Below, one piece after another: positions 34,816-47,978 of a stretch of 64,000 nt of DNA (position 1 is its first letter; every line of letters begins with the position of its first letter). Made by a program: the position numbers and the translations under genes. Origin of the DNA: Armigeres subalbatus (lineage: Eukaryota > Arthropoda > Insecta > Diptera > Culicidae). The notes beneath the pieces are model-generated. The model searched no databases, had not been told where the DNA came from, and saw only the letters and a list, made by a program, of their open reading frames with translations. The stretch is from NCBI RefSeq assembly GCF_024139115.2, contig NC_085139.1, forward strand, positions 101,666,158 through 101,730,157, written 5' to 3'.

Positions 34816-37224
34816 CGAGAGAGGCAAAACACGGTAAAAACAAATGAAAAAAAATCAGAGTGACTTAACTCTGTTAATTGCAAATACTGGCAAGAAATTC
34901 TTTCAGGACATTTTAGTCGAAGCTTTGTCCTTGATGTGTATCATAAAGAACCTGGGGATTCCTGAGGAAAAAAGTTCTTCACTATCAAAGTTGAAAATAG
35001 CGTCGTTTTGGAAAAAAATATTGCTTCCGCATTTTTTTCAATTTTTTTCACAGAGTAACCATTAGTTTTTGCACACCATTTAAAAGCTTATACAATAACC
35101 TTTGTAATGATGTATTAACATTGAAGAAAAACATTTAAAAAATATTTCAATAAATAGTTGAAAATAAAATATTTTTTCAGAAAATTTGCTAACTTTTTAC
35201 CCATTTCTGACTTTGCCACCTTATATCTTTGGAACTAGTGCACCTAGAGACTTCAAATTCAGAATTTCTCTTAATTAGAGTATTGACAATGGAGAGAAAA
35301 TATTTTAAAATAATTCGGAAGACATGACATTTTCGATTAATGACCGCCCGAAATCCTATAGTGGAGCGGTCGGGTCGACACCAGGAGGAATCTACGCAAA
35401 AACGAATAAATCAAAACTTTTTGGCTGCCACAAAACGGCGGGTAAGTTGCGTAAATTTTCGGCTGACTCCATCTGGTTCATGCCAAACGGCTTTTCCACG
35501 CGATGGTGGAGACGACGACGACGACGACGGAGCGTTTGTGTATACAACGCTGACTGCCCGGACGGTAATAGTTTGCTGGCAAAGCAAATAAGGCGTTTGT
35601 TTATGAATGATTCCAAAATCGAGAAGTCCAGTACAAATTTCCAGATTCCGCTGAAGGTTTTTCCAAAAAAATCAATTGTTTTAATAATTCAGAAGAGAAT
35701 ATTCATCAAATGAGACTTATTAATAATTTAGCAAGTTCAATAAAATAAGAAGTCAAAGGTGAAAATAAAATAAAGCATAAGCAAAAGAGATGATGATAGG
35801 AGGGAGACACTTCTCATTTCTTATCTACCATATTTATTACTCATTTTTCACTTCTTTTTAATTTCATGAGGATTATGACATTCTGTTAAACAGTCCACTG
35901 CCCAAATTTAGCCATTTTTTTTCAAAACATTTTTTAAAAATTATGTTCTCACTTACGACGACTCCTGATAGAATTTTTTACATTTTTCCGTTGAAATTTT
36001 AATTTCTTTGTTTAAATTTTACTGACATTAATGAATTATGGTTTGAATACTAATTTGGAAAGATTGGTGTTGGAATTTTTGACAAAACTTAACCGAAATT
36101 TTAATAAGTTCTTAGAAACTTATTAAAGAGCTTATTACGAAAAAAGTAAAATTTGACTCAAATCCATTTCGATACGAACGTTAGAAGTTAAAATAAACCA
36201 AAATTGTTAAAAATGTATAAGAATTTAGACCGAAATTCGACTTAAAAACCTGAGAAGTTTTAGCATTTCGAACACAATTGGTATAGCTGAAGAATATTCA
36301 ATTCAATTGAATCGTGTTTTATTGCAACTGCCACCCGATTAATGTCGCTTCCTCCGCTCATCTTTCTTGGCACCTAATCCACGAGGGCAACCCAAATGTT
36401 CTGGAAAGTGACAAATTTTCCTGTACCATCGAAAAGTCCATTCCTCCCAAAAAGCCGTGACAAATTCCAATTGCCCGCCCAAGATTGACTCTTTATAGAC
36501 CGAAACCACCGATGATGCCGAATCGTGGTTACGCGGTGCGTCAAAAACGAATAAGAAGAAAAGCAACAAACATGTGTGGAAAGAGCGAGTTCTGTTTCTC
36601 TAATTTATGACTCGCAGACTGGTTGGCTGGCCAATTGCCAGCCGGAACAGAGCTACTAGTCTAGGGTGACGTGTCAATGTTCGTCCAATTTATGACCCAT
36701 GTTCGGAGAATCTGAAAATTACTTTCATCATCCATTTCAGCTATTGAAATAAATTCGAAATAATGTTATTTAAGCGGAAGAAAATTAGCCTACCGACCCT
36801 GGACCGACTGAAACATACCGCTGCAAAGTGCCACTTTTTATTGCGGCGGTGGTTGGCTTACCTACTCGCGTGTCGAAAAGTCAATTACGGTTGAACTTTT
36901 CGGCGTAGAACGGCCAAGGTTCGTACCGTTCGTTTCTTGCATCGCAGCACTACTGTAATGTTCTGAAAACTGAATGACACGTATTTGGAGATCGGTTCCA
37001 AAATAGTGCCAGCGCAGCGGGTGGAAAAGGGGTTTAGTATGGGTTGGCCCAAAAATAAACCCATCAAAGGCAGAATGGCCGACGGCGTTGCAATGTGCCC
37101 CAACCGAAATCCAGATGAGAAATGTGTAACGTTTTACGTTTTTGCGATCAATTTTTAATTAAGTCAAAATAAGAATTTATGACGTTTTTCTCTTTAAAAT
37201 AATTGACGACTTTTCAAAAGGATA
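34816..37224. other. Non-coding stretch with a GAC microsatellite
   Basis: (GAC)n at about 35511-35529 lies in a GC-richer patch (35330-35600) with overlapping frames of 83-129 codons and no recognisable domain. GC-richer patches at 36330-36690 and 36820-37100 likewise show nothing that can be named. Confidence 0.4.
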
Positions 37225-38275
37225 AGTTTCTTTATAAAATTCAGACAAGAACTCGATCATTTCGCTAAGTGAACGGCTGGTGATCAGAAGTGTTTGCGAG
37301 TAGGCTACGAAGTCTTTCAGTATTTTAAGTTGAGTTTGGCTAGTTTGACTAATAGGTAAAGTGTGATTGGAGTGAATTATTCTGTGTCTTTTTTAATCAA
37401 ATTTCTAAAATTAACAGTTAACGTAGCAGACGTCATTAGGACGTGTTTTTTGAATTCCGCGAACACCGAGTTAGTTAAGTGAAACGTACAAAAAGGTAAA
37501 ATCAATTTTAATGTTTAATGTTAAGTTTTTTTTTAATGAAACGAATTCGCGTTGGACTTTCCAGCGCATTGCGCTTTTTGGTACGGGCTGGATTTCGTGT
37601 ATTCGACCGGAGTCGGGTACGGGAATACGTGTGGCGTCTACAGGGCCCGCCATTTCGTCCAACGGACATCTAGAGCTCGAGCGTGCGCAAAGGCCCGCCT
37701 GTAAAGGTAGTTAAACGGAGGAGGAGTGAAGTCGCTCATCTAAAAGCGAAAACTCGGCGGTCGCCAATCAACCGTCGAAGGTAAGATCCCCAAGCCAATT
37801 CCCGTGGATCATTCCCGAGAGTGTGGTCCCCGTACGTCGTCAATAATCGTACGCTGGACCGAACCCGAACCGACGGTTAGTAGACTTCCTTTTAGTCCTC
37901 GCTCGGTGAACCGGAAAGGTACGCGAAGCCGGGTCGTTAGGGAAAGGAAGCTACTAGCTTGAGGGAACGGTTATTCCGGACCACTCTCGATTCCGAAATC
38001 GGAAGCCTTCCGTCCAGCCGCCACTCCCTCCGCATCTTTAGTTTCGGCCATATCACTTGAGCTCGACCTCCATCGCTGCGCGCCAATCTGCAGCATCTGC
38101 GGCAAAGCCAATCGGCTGCCATCGCCACAACCTGGTCGGAGGACATCGTCGCCATCTTCTCGGCGGAGTATTCGCATCAGTGCATCGAGAAGCAAAAACC
38201 TGCGCAGGTATGTGAGCTTGTTGTTTCATGGCCATGATTTAGCTCTTTTTCTCCATTCCGTACCGTTAAAATAGT
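37225..38275 (+). other. GC-rich segment with promoter-like and donor-like sites
   Basis: TATAAAA at 37233-37239 is followed 20-odd bp later by an initiator-like TCATTT. Downstream are donor-like sequences ATAGGTAAAG (about 37351), GAAGGTAAGA (37777-37786) and CGCAGGTATGTGAG (about 38204). A plus frame open from 37963 to 38272, without ATG, encodes a cysteine cluster CAPICSICGK. The whole is much richer in GC than its flanks. It could be a host 5' exon, or the LTR and leader of a BEL/Pao-type retroelement. Neither is proven, and no protein domain confirms it. Confidence 0.3.
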
Positions 38276-38904
38276 CCAACCCGAATAGTAGAATAAATGT
38301 TGTGTACTTCGAAGTTAGCTTGAGTTTTAGATTTGTATTGCGTTTCACGGGGCTGGGAAAATTCACTCCCATTGCGTTTGCCGTGGCTACAGTTTGAAAG
38401 TTAGCTTCGAAAGTTGCTTCCCGTTCTCTTTTCAGTGGGTTGAGCGAGTTCAGGTAGGTGGGAGGTTGAGAAGTAAAGATAAAGCGTAAGTAATTTTGGA
38501 GCCAGCGACCGTTCGAGAGTCCCCAGAGGTAAAGGGTCTGTAAAAGTCGGGCAAATAGAGAACACGACCGGTGGTCTCTCTTCGAGAGTGGCGCTTAAGC
38601 CACCGTGTTTTAAAATCACCTCGAGAACAATTCGCGAACGGTTACAAATGTGGTCAGTTTCTAATCAAAGCAGTTTTGGGGATTAATCCATGTATTTATG
38701 CTTTTTGAAGAAAAACTATACCAAAAGTGGAACACTAACGGATCTAATGGATGGATGGATGGATGGACCCTAATGGATCTTCAAAATTCTGAGAGATTTC
38801 TGCAAAAATAAAAATAAAATCATCAGAAATCAATATAAAAATATAAAATATTTAGGACATTTAGATTTAATTGTGGTTTTAAAGCCAGTTTATGAGACAA
38901 AACT
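38276..38904. other. Non-coding stretch with ATGG microsatellite
   Basis: (ATGG)n at about 38747-38767. Nothing else supported. Confidence 0.5.
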
Positions 38905-41900
38905 GTCAAAGATTCGTTCAGAATCCTTCTGGGATTCATTCAGTATCCTGTCGGGATTCGTTCAGAATCCTGTCGTGATTCGTTCAGAATCCTGTCGGGA
39001 TTCGTTCAGAATCCTTTCGGGATTCGTTCAGAATCCTGTCGGGATTCGTTCAGAACCCTGTCGGGATTCGTTCAGAATCCTGTCGGGATTCGTTCAGAAC
39101 CCTGTCGGGATTCGTTCAGAATCCTGTCGGGATTCGGTCAGAATCCTGTCAAGATTCGTTAGAATCCTGTCGGGATTCGGTCAGAATCCTGTCGGGATTC
39201 GGTCAGAATCCTGTCGGGATTCGGTCAGAATCCTGTCGGGATTCGGTCAGAATCCTGTCGGGATTCGGTCAGAATCCTGTCGGGATTCGGTCAGAATCCT
39301 GTCGGGATTCGGTCAGAATCTTTACGGGATTCGTTCAGAATCCTGTCGGGAATCGATCAGAATCCTGTCGGGAATCGATCAGAATCCTGTCGGGAATCGA
39401 TCAGAATCCTGTCGGGATTCTATCAGAATCCTGTCGGGATTCGTTTAGAATCCTTTCGGGATTCGTTGAAAATCCTTTCGGGATTTGTTGAGAATCCTTT
39501 CGGGATTCGTTCAGAATCCTGTCGGGATTCGGTCAGAATCCTGTCGGGATTCGTTTAGAACCCTGTCGGGATTCGTTCAGAATCCTGTCGGGATTCGTTC
39601 AGAATCCTGTCGGGAATCGATCAGAATCCTGTCGGGAATCGATCAGAATCCTGCCGAAATTCGTTGAGAATCCTTTCGAGATTCGTTCAGAATCCTTTCG
39701 GGATTCGTTTAGAATCCTTTCGGGATTCGTTCAGAATCCTTTCGGGATTCGTTAAGAATCCTTCCGGGATTAATTCAGAATCCTTCCAGGATTCGTTCAG
39801 AATCCTTCCAGGTTGCGTTCAGAATCCTTCCAGGATTCGTTCAGAATCATTCCAGGATTCGTTCAGAATCATTCCAGGATTCATTCAGAATCATTCCAGG
39901 ATTCGTTCAGAATCCTTCCAGGATTCGTTCTGAATCATACCGAAATTCGTTCAGAATCCTTCCAGGATTCGTTCAGAATCCTTTCGGGATTCGTTCAGAA
40001 TCCTTTCGGGATTCGTTCAGAATCCTTTCGGGATTCGTTCAGAATCCTTTCGGGATTCGTTCAGAATCCTTTCGGGATTCGTTCAGAATCCTTTCGGGAT
40101 TCGTTCAGAATCCTTTCGGGATTCGTTCAGAATCCTTTCGGGATTCGTTCAGAATCCTTTCGGGATTCGTTCAGAATCCTTTCGGGATTCGTTCAGAATC
40201 CTTTCGGGATTCGTTCAGAATCCTTTCGGGATTAGTTCAGAATCCTTTCGGGATTAGTTCAGAATCCTTTCGATTCGTTCAGAATCCTTTCGGGATTCGT
40301 TCAGAATCCTGTCGGGATTCGTTCAGAATCCTGTCGGGATTCGTTCAGAATCCTGTCGGGATTCGTTCAGAATCCTGTCGGGATTCGTTCAGAATCCTGT
40401 CGGGATTCGTTCAGAATCCTTCCAGGATTCGTTCAGAATCCTTTCGGGATTCGTTAAGAATCCTTTCGGGATTCGTTAAGAATCCTTTCGGGATTCGTTA
40501 AGAATCCTTTCGGGATTCGTTAAGAATCCTTTCGGGATTCGTTAAGAATCCTTTCGGGATTCGTTAAGAATCCTTTCGGGATTCGTTAAGAATCCTTCCG
40601 GGATTCATTTAGAATCCTTCCAGGATTCGTTCAGAATCCTTCCAGGATTCGTTCAGAATCCTTCCAAGATTCGTTCAGAATCCTTCCAGGATTCGTTCAG
40701 AATCCTTCCAGGATTCGTTCAGAATCCTTCCAGGATTCGTTCAGAATCCTTCCAGGATTCGTTCAGAATCTTTCCAGGTTGCGTTCAGAATCCTTCCAGG
40801 ATTCGTTCAGAATCATTCCAGGATTCGTTCAGAATCATTCCAGGATTCGTTCTGAATCATACCGAAATTCGTTCAAAATCCTTCTGGGATTCGTTCAGGA
40901 TCCTTTCGGGATTCGTTCAGAATCCTTTCGGGATTCGTTCAGAATCCTTTCGGGATTCGTTCAGAATCCTTTCGGGATTCGTTCAGAATCCTTTCGGGAT
41001 TCGTTCAGAATCCTTTCGGGATTCGTTCAGAATCCTTTCGGGATTCGTTCAGAATCCTGTCGGGATTCGTTCAGAATCCTGTCGGGATTCGTTCAGAATC
41101 CTCCTGGGATTCGTTCAGAATCCTTCTGGGATTCGTTCAGAATCCTTCTGGGATTCGTTCAGAATCCTTCTGGGATTCGTTCAGAATCCTTCTGGGATTC
41201 GTTCAGAATCCTTCTGGGATTCGTTCAGAATCCTTCTGGGATTCGTTCAGAATCCTTCTGGGATTCGTTCAGAATCCTTCTGGGATTCGTTCAGAATCCT
41301 TCTGGGATTCGTTCAGAATCCTTCTGGGATTCGTTCAGAGTCCTTTCGAGATTCGTTCAGAATCCTTTCAAGATTCGTTCAGAATCCTTCCGGGATTCGT
41401 TCAGAATCCTTTCGAGATTCGTTCAGAATCCTGTCGGGATTCGTTCAGAATCCAGTCGGGATTCGTTCAGAATCCTGTCGGGATTCGTTCAGAATCCTGT
41501 CGGGATTCGTTCAGAATCCTGTCGGGATTCGTTCAGAATCCTGTCGGGATTCGTTCAGAATCCTGTCGGGATTCGTTCAGAATCCTGTCGGGATTCGTTC
41601 AGAATCCTGTCGGGATTCGTTCAGAATCCTGTCGGGATTCGTTCAGAATCCTGTCGGGATTCGTTCAGAAGCCTGTCGGGATTCGTTCAAAATCCTGTCG
41701 GGATTCGTTCAGAATCCTGTCGGGATTCGTTCAGAATCCTTTCGGGATTCGTTCAGAATCCTGTCGGGATTCGTTCAGAATCCTGTCGGGATTCGTTCAG
41801 AATCCTGTCGGGATTCGTTCAGAATCCTGTCGGGATTCGTTCAGAATCCTGTCGGGATTCGTTCAGAATCCATTCGGGATTTGTTCAGAATCCTTTCGGG

Positions 41901-44735
41901 ATTCGTTCAGCATCCTTTCGGGATTCGTTCAGAATTCTTTCGGGATTCGTTCAGAATCATTTCGGGATTCGTTCAGAATCCTTTCGGGATTCGTTTAGAA
42001 TCCTTTCAGGATTTGTTCATTATCCTTTCGGGATTCGTTCAGAATCCATCCGGGATTCGTTCAGAATCCTTTCGGGATTCGTTCAGAATCCTTTCGGGAT
42101 TCGTTCAGAATCCTTATATGTTTCGTTCAGGATCCTTCTGGGATTCGTTCAGAATCCTTCCAGGATTCGTTCAGAATCCTTCCAGGATTCGTTCAGAATC
42201 CTTCCAGGATTCGTTCAGAATCCTTCCAGGATTCGTTCAGAATCCTTTCAGGATTCGTTCAGAATCCTTTCAGGATTCGTTCAGAATCCTTTCAGGATTC
42301 GTTCAGAATCCTTTCAGGATTCGTTCAGAATCCTTTCAGGATTCGTTTTGAATCCTCTCAGGATTCGTTCATTATCCTTTCGGGATTCGTTCAGAGTCCT
42401 TCCGGGATTCGTTCAGAATCCTTATATGTTTCGTTCAGGATCCTTCTGGGATTCGTTCAGACTCCTTCCTGGATTCGTTCAGAATCCTTCCTGGATTCGT
42501 TCAGAATCCTTCCAGGATTCGTTCAGAATCCTTTCAGGATTCGTTCAGAATATTTTCAGGATTCGTTCAGAATCCTTTCAGGATTCGTTCAGAATCCTTT
42601 CAGGATTCGTTCAGAATCCTTTCAGGATTCGTTCAGAATATTTTCAGGATTCGTTCGGAATCCTTTCATGATTCGTTCAGAATCCTTTCAGGATTCGTTC
42701 AGAATCCTCTCAGGATTCGTTCAGAATCCTCTCAGGATTCGTTCAGAATCCTCTCAGGATTCGTTCAGAATCCTCTCAGGATTCGTTCAGAATCCTCTCA
42801 GGATTCGTTCAGAATCCTCTCAGGATTCGTTCAGAATCCTCTCAACATTCGTTCAGAATCCTTCCAGATTTCATTCAGAATCTTTTCAGGATTCGTTCAG
42901 AATCCTCTCAGGATTCGTTCAGAATCCTCTCAGGATTCGTTCAGAATCCTCTCAGGATTCGTTCAGAATCCTCTCAGGATTCGTTCAGAATCCTCTCAGG
43001 ATTCGTTCAGAATCCTCTCAGGATTCGTTCAGAATCCTCTCAGGATTCGTTCAGAATCCTCTCAGGATTCGTTCAGAATCCTTTCAGGATTCGTTCAGAA
43101 TCCTTTCAGGATTCGTTCAGAATCCTTTCAGGATTCGTTCAGAATCCTTTCAGGATTCGTTCAGAATCCTTTCAGGATTCGTTCAGAATCCTTTCAGGAT
43201 TCGTTCAGAATCCTTTCAGGATTCGTTCAGAATCCTTTCAGGATTCGTTCAGAATCCTTTCAGGATTCGTTCAGAATCCTTTCAGGATTCGTTCAGAATC
43301 CTTTCAGGATTCGTTCAGAATCCTTTCAGGATTCGTTCAGAATCCTTTCAGGATTCGTTCAGAATCCTTTCAGGATTCGTTCAGAATCCTTTCAGGATTC
43401 GTTCAGAATCCTTTCAGGATTCGTTCAGAATCCTTTCAGGATTCGTTCAGAATCCTTTCAGGATTCGTTCAGAATCCTTTCAGGATTCGTTCAGAATCCT
43501 TTCAGGATTCGTTCAGAATCCTTTCAGGATTCGTTCAGAATCCTTTCAGGATTCGTTCAGAATCCTTTCAGGATTCGTTCAGAATCCTTTCAGGATTCGT
43601 TCAGAATCCTTTCAGGATTCGTTCAGAATCCTTTCAGGATTCGTTCAGAATCCTTTCAGGATTCGTTCAGAATCCTTTCAGGATTCGTTCAGAATCCTTT
43701 CAGGATTCGTTCAGAATCCTTTCAGGATTCGTTCAGAATCCTTTCAGGATTCGTTCAGAATCCTTTCAGGATTCGTTCAGAATCCTTTCAGGATTCGTTC
43801 AGAATCCTCTCAGGATTCGTTCAGAATCCTTTCGGGATTCGTTCAGAATCCTCTCAGGATTCGTTCAGAATCTTTTCAGGATTCGTTAAGAATCCTTTCA
43901 GGATTCGTTAAGAATCCTTCCAGGATTCGTTCAGAACCCTTTCAGGATTCGTTAAGAATCCTTCCAGGATTCGTTCAGAATCCTTTCAGGATTCGTTCAG
44001 AATCCTTTCAGGATTCGTTCAGAATCCTTTCAGGATTCGTTCAGAATCCTTTCAGGATTCGTTCAGAATCCTTTCAGGATTCGTTCAGAATCCTTTCAGG
44101 ATTCGTTCAGAATCCTTTCAGGATTCGTTCAGAATCCTTTCAGGATTCGTTCAGAATCCTTTCAGGATTCGTTCAGAATATTTTCAGGATTCGTTCAGAA
44201 TCCTTTCAGAATTCGTTCGGAATCCTTTCATGATTCGTTCAGAATCCTTTCAGGATTCGTTCAGAATCCTTTCAGGATTCGTTCAGAATCCTTTCAGGAT
44301 TCGTTCAGAATCCTTTCAGAATCCTTTCAGGATTCGTTCAGAATCCTTTCAGGATTCGTTCAGAATCCTTTCAGGATTCGTTCAGAATCCTTTCAGGATT
44401 CGTTCAGAATCCTTTCAGGATTCGTTCAGAATCCTCTCAGGATTCGTTCAGAATCCTTTCGGGATTCGTGCAGAATCCTTCTAGGATTCGTTCAGAATTA
44501 TTTTGGGATTCGTTCAGAATCCTTCTGAGATTCGTTCAGAATCCTTCTGAGATTCGTTCAGAATCCTTCTGAGATTCGTTTAGAATCCTTCTGGGATTCG
44601 TTCAGAATCCTTTTGGGATTCGTTCAGAATCCTTCTGGGATTCGTTCAGAATCCTTCTGGGATTCGTTCAGAATCCTTCTGGGATTCGTTAAGAATCCTT
44701 CTGGGGTTCGTTCAGAATCCTTACGGGATTCGATC
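38905..44735. repeat. Minisatellite array C, 22-bp unit, about 265 units
   Basis: Almost unbroken 22-bp tandem repeat, ATTCGTTCAGAATCCTTTCAGG and variants (written as ATTCGTTCAGAATCC plus loop plus GG). Unit types cluster: GAATCC-TGTCG-GGATTC (about 38950-39420 and 41420-41860), -TTTCG-, -TTCCA-, -TTCTG- (41110-41330), -TCTCA- (42700-43070) and -TTTCA- (43080-43800). The six-base arms stay complementary while the five-base centre varies. Blocks are duplicated at offsets of whole units (308 and 1562 bp). The plus strand lacks stops in all frames, so open frames up to 630 codons occur. They are not genes. Confidence 0.98.
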
Positions 44736-47479
44736 AGATGCGTTTAAATTTGGAAAGATGTTCGAATACGGGATAAATACTAAGCCTAACTTAACGAATC
44801 CTGGAACGTTACTAAACAATTTCGGTTACAATTCTGAACGAAGGCGGAAATGATTCAGAACTTATTTGGGAAGGGTTTTGGGCACCACTAAAAAGCATTC
44901 GTATCGAATCTTGGATGAATTTTTATCCAATTTCTGGGTAGAATTTTGAATGAATCATGTAAGGATTCTGAAATGAATCCCGATAGGATTTTGATTCAAA
45001 TCCTGGCGATTTTTATACGAATTTCTACAGACTTATGAAACGGTTTGCAACCCGGATTTCAAATCAAACTCCAAATATATTTTGAAACAAGTCAGTCAGG
45101 ATTTAAAATGGTTTTCGAGTGAGCTCTTAGAGGAATATACCGCATTAAGTAGTTGGTTTTTAATCGCACCGATATTTGGTCGGCGTTCTGCCAAACCGCA
45201 CCAAGCGGCTTTGTGACTGACTTGTGATATTTTGTTCGTAGAAGGAAAAGATATCCCCAGTTATGTGGTTGGATTAAATAAAATAATATCAACTCGTTCT
45301 ATGACAAGTGAAGACATTTCACTGAAGAGCTCCAATTCTAAGACTCCAGTTCTAAGACAAATTGTGACTAATCCGGTCGAATATCTAACGAACAGCTGGC
45401 CAAGTACGTACAAAACGATATGAAAATTTATACAATTTCGTGTTAAAATACTGAATACTGTTAGCTAGTACTTTGCTGTCACAAATTTTACAATTTTCTG
45501 TCGCGGTTCTAACTGATTCCTTCGAAATTCTGCCACATACATGTCGGAATTCCTCACAGTTCTTGTTGGCACTTATTCAAAATATTTCTTATCGAATTGA
45601 AGCTAAATTCAATTGCCAAGTTTAGACAAATTGCTTCCGAACAAAGATTTGCCAGAACGAAGACAAATATTGGCTCAGAACATGAAACAAAACGCTAAGG
45701 CAACGACCTATTATGGAGGAGTTAAGTATTCTGCCAAAACAAGTTTGAATTCGAAAATTCTTTAAAAATGAACTGTTTCTCTGTAGAAAGTCTTAGCCTT
45801 AGCCTTAGTACCTTAGATTAGAACTACCGCAACAACAGGCTCAAAGGAAGAAAGAAAATTGTTGATTTTTGATTATTTCAAAATGAGAGTTACCAAACAA
45901 AAAGTGTTCTAGTAATTCAGTTTAAGAGTTTTAGCGATTGCATAATTGTTTCTAATATCAATATGCCCAGAATGAACTATTTAAATACTACCGCAGCAAT
46001 AGAACATACCACAACTATGGGATGTTTCCCCCGAATGGATTACATCAATATTCCGATCTACTTCAATTATCAAATTTTCAAATATAACTGATTTGTCTTC
46101 CCTTTTCTGTGGATATTTTCGTGGGGTCAACTCAATGTTTTGATAAATCCTAAAGCCAGGAATAGTCATATACAAACAGCGTAAAAAGCGACCCCAGTGT
46201 TTATCATTCAGAAATCCGATAAATCTCAATAATATTTGGATTTGCATAATTTGTTTTTCCTTTAAACTTAGCTTACCGGAAGGCTATATGTTCGTTCCAA
46301 AAACAAACTTTTAATAGAAGGCCAACAGACCCATAGTGTAATATAGATTTGTTCTGAGCTTTGGAGAAATTTGAATTAAAATCTAAAAGATCTCTCAGAA
46401 GACTATCCCCAGATGCTAAAATACCACCAAACATAATCGAAGCTACTAACTGACTCCGACAAGTTCCACCGGTTTCCGCCAAAGATCAAACATTTTGCGC
46501 GCGCTTCAGACGACTCGCCGTGTTGATCGTTTTTCTGCTTTGTTGGAGAATAATGGTTTTTATTTTTAAAATGTGTTCAAAGAAACACTCGTCGTCTTCG
46601 TCGAGACTGCCAGCCACACACCATCACGGGGACACCGGTAGGGGACGTTCCGGAAAATCCGAGTCGACAGCGACAGCGGCGACTACTAGTACGGGGACGG
46701 CCCACGCGTGCCAGACCAACGTCGCTCACTTTTATGGGCTATGGTTGAAGTTGTTTTGTGTGCACACAACAGAAGCAACCAGCACCAGCAGCGGTACCAA
46801 CTGTAGAGTATTGCCCGTTGCACGGGGCGGTTGGTGTCATTCAACAAGTGCTAAATTTTTTAGCACCCGTTTCGAGTCTTTTCCTGGATATCGGTTTCGG
46901 ACTACGACGTACCTCCGCGCCGGCCGCCACCAAATGTCCGGGGCATAAATTGTGCGGCTTTTGTGTTTTCGGGGTGAAGTCGGGAAAAATGTGGCCTCGT
47001 AAAATTAGTTGGGACCGATGCAGCCACGTTGGAAACTGACACCGTAATTAGTGTGAAGTCGGTAAAAAACAACGGGCACTGTTGCTCGCGGGAGCGGTCC
47101 CGAACGGCTGGTTGGCCGTAATTTCAAATGTGTTCGAATGATTACAGCAGTCGGAAAATTTAGACGGTACTAAATTATGGTAACTTATGAAATATTTGGG
47201 CAACATGTGACTTGTGGGTGTTTATAGGAACACTACCGGTAATTGATTGCGATACTTAATTAGACTGTGAATATTGAGAAAAGAAGAATCATTTTCATTA
47301 ATTATGGGTGTCAAAATACCTAAATAAGAAACCCATAACGAAATAATAACAATGTTCTTTATTTATTATTAGTCAGTTAATTTTATTCGTCTATGAATAA
47401 CTTAGGGTAGAGAACCATTTGGGCAGCACCCCATATTCCCGTCAGCAACGTTCATTACTCGAGCGCATTACACCAGAAT
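44736..47479. other. Degenerate edge of array C, then non-coding DNA
   Basis: 44736-45100 still shows GAATCCTG / GATTCTGAA fragments. 45475-45600 has CTGTCGCGG and GTCGGAATTCCT remnants of the 22-bp family. TAACTCGTTCTATGACAAGT / GAAGACATTTCACTGAAGAG at 45290-45330 resembles the right end of the hairpin element at 61399-61671. A GC-rich island at 46500-47060 holds overlapping 142- and 93-codon plus frames without recognised domains; it might be a 5' exon. No gene proven. Confidence 0.4.
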
Positions 47480-47978
47480 TAGGGTAAAACGTCCTATCGT
47501 TGTGGTATGTCCTAATGTTGCGGTAGTGTTAAAGTAGTCCATTCTGGATATAATAGCATTAAAAACAACTGTGGATACGCTAAAACTCTTCGGATTAACG
47601 ACTAGAGCAGCTTTTGTTTGACAAAATTCTATTCATAATAATGAAAAATCAACATTTTTCGTTAAAAATATGAATCCTTTGAGCCTATTATTGCGGTAGT
47701 GCTAAGGTCTTATTGTTGTGGTATCGATCTCCATAAGAATTACATGCAACATCGCAACAATATGACTGACCTTCAAAAAATATCGCAACGATAGGCAACT
47801 GCGTCCTATTATTGCGATAGTTTGCTTTTATTGTGATAAAAACAAAACATCATAAGTTCAGCACAAATGACGTAATATTTAACAAACTATAGTTAACGAG
47901 CATCCTATTCGACTACTGCAATGTGGAAGAAGACCAACAGGTTATTTTTAAAGAATTTTTGAATTATTTATTATTTAA

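Noticed and set aside
37963..38272. Zinc-finger gag of a BEL/Pao element from CAPICSICGK
   Set aside because: Only one half of a possible metal site, no ATG, and no protease or polymerase sequence nearby. Kept only as a speculative GC-rich segment.
40779..44233. Long plus-strand open frames of 630 and 521 codons that look like big repetitive proteins
   Set aside because: They are the 22-bp repeat read through three frames in turn (22-residue period). The unit has no stop on this strand, so any frame is open. There is no start context, no flanking exon and no conserved domain.
38905..44735. CRISPR-like array (short palindromic repeats)
   Set aside because: Units are contiguous with no unique spacers of 30-40 bp, and the setting is eukaryotic. 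It is a minisatellite.
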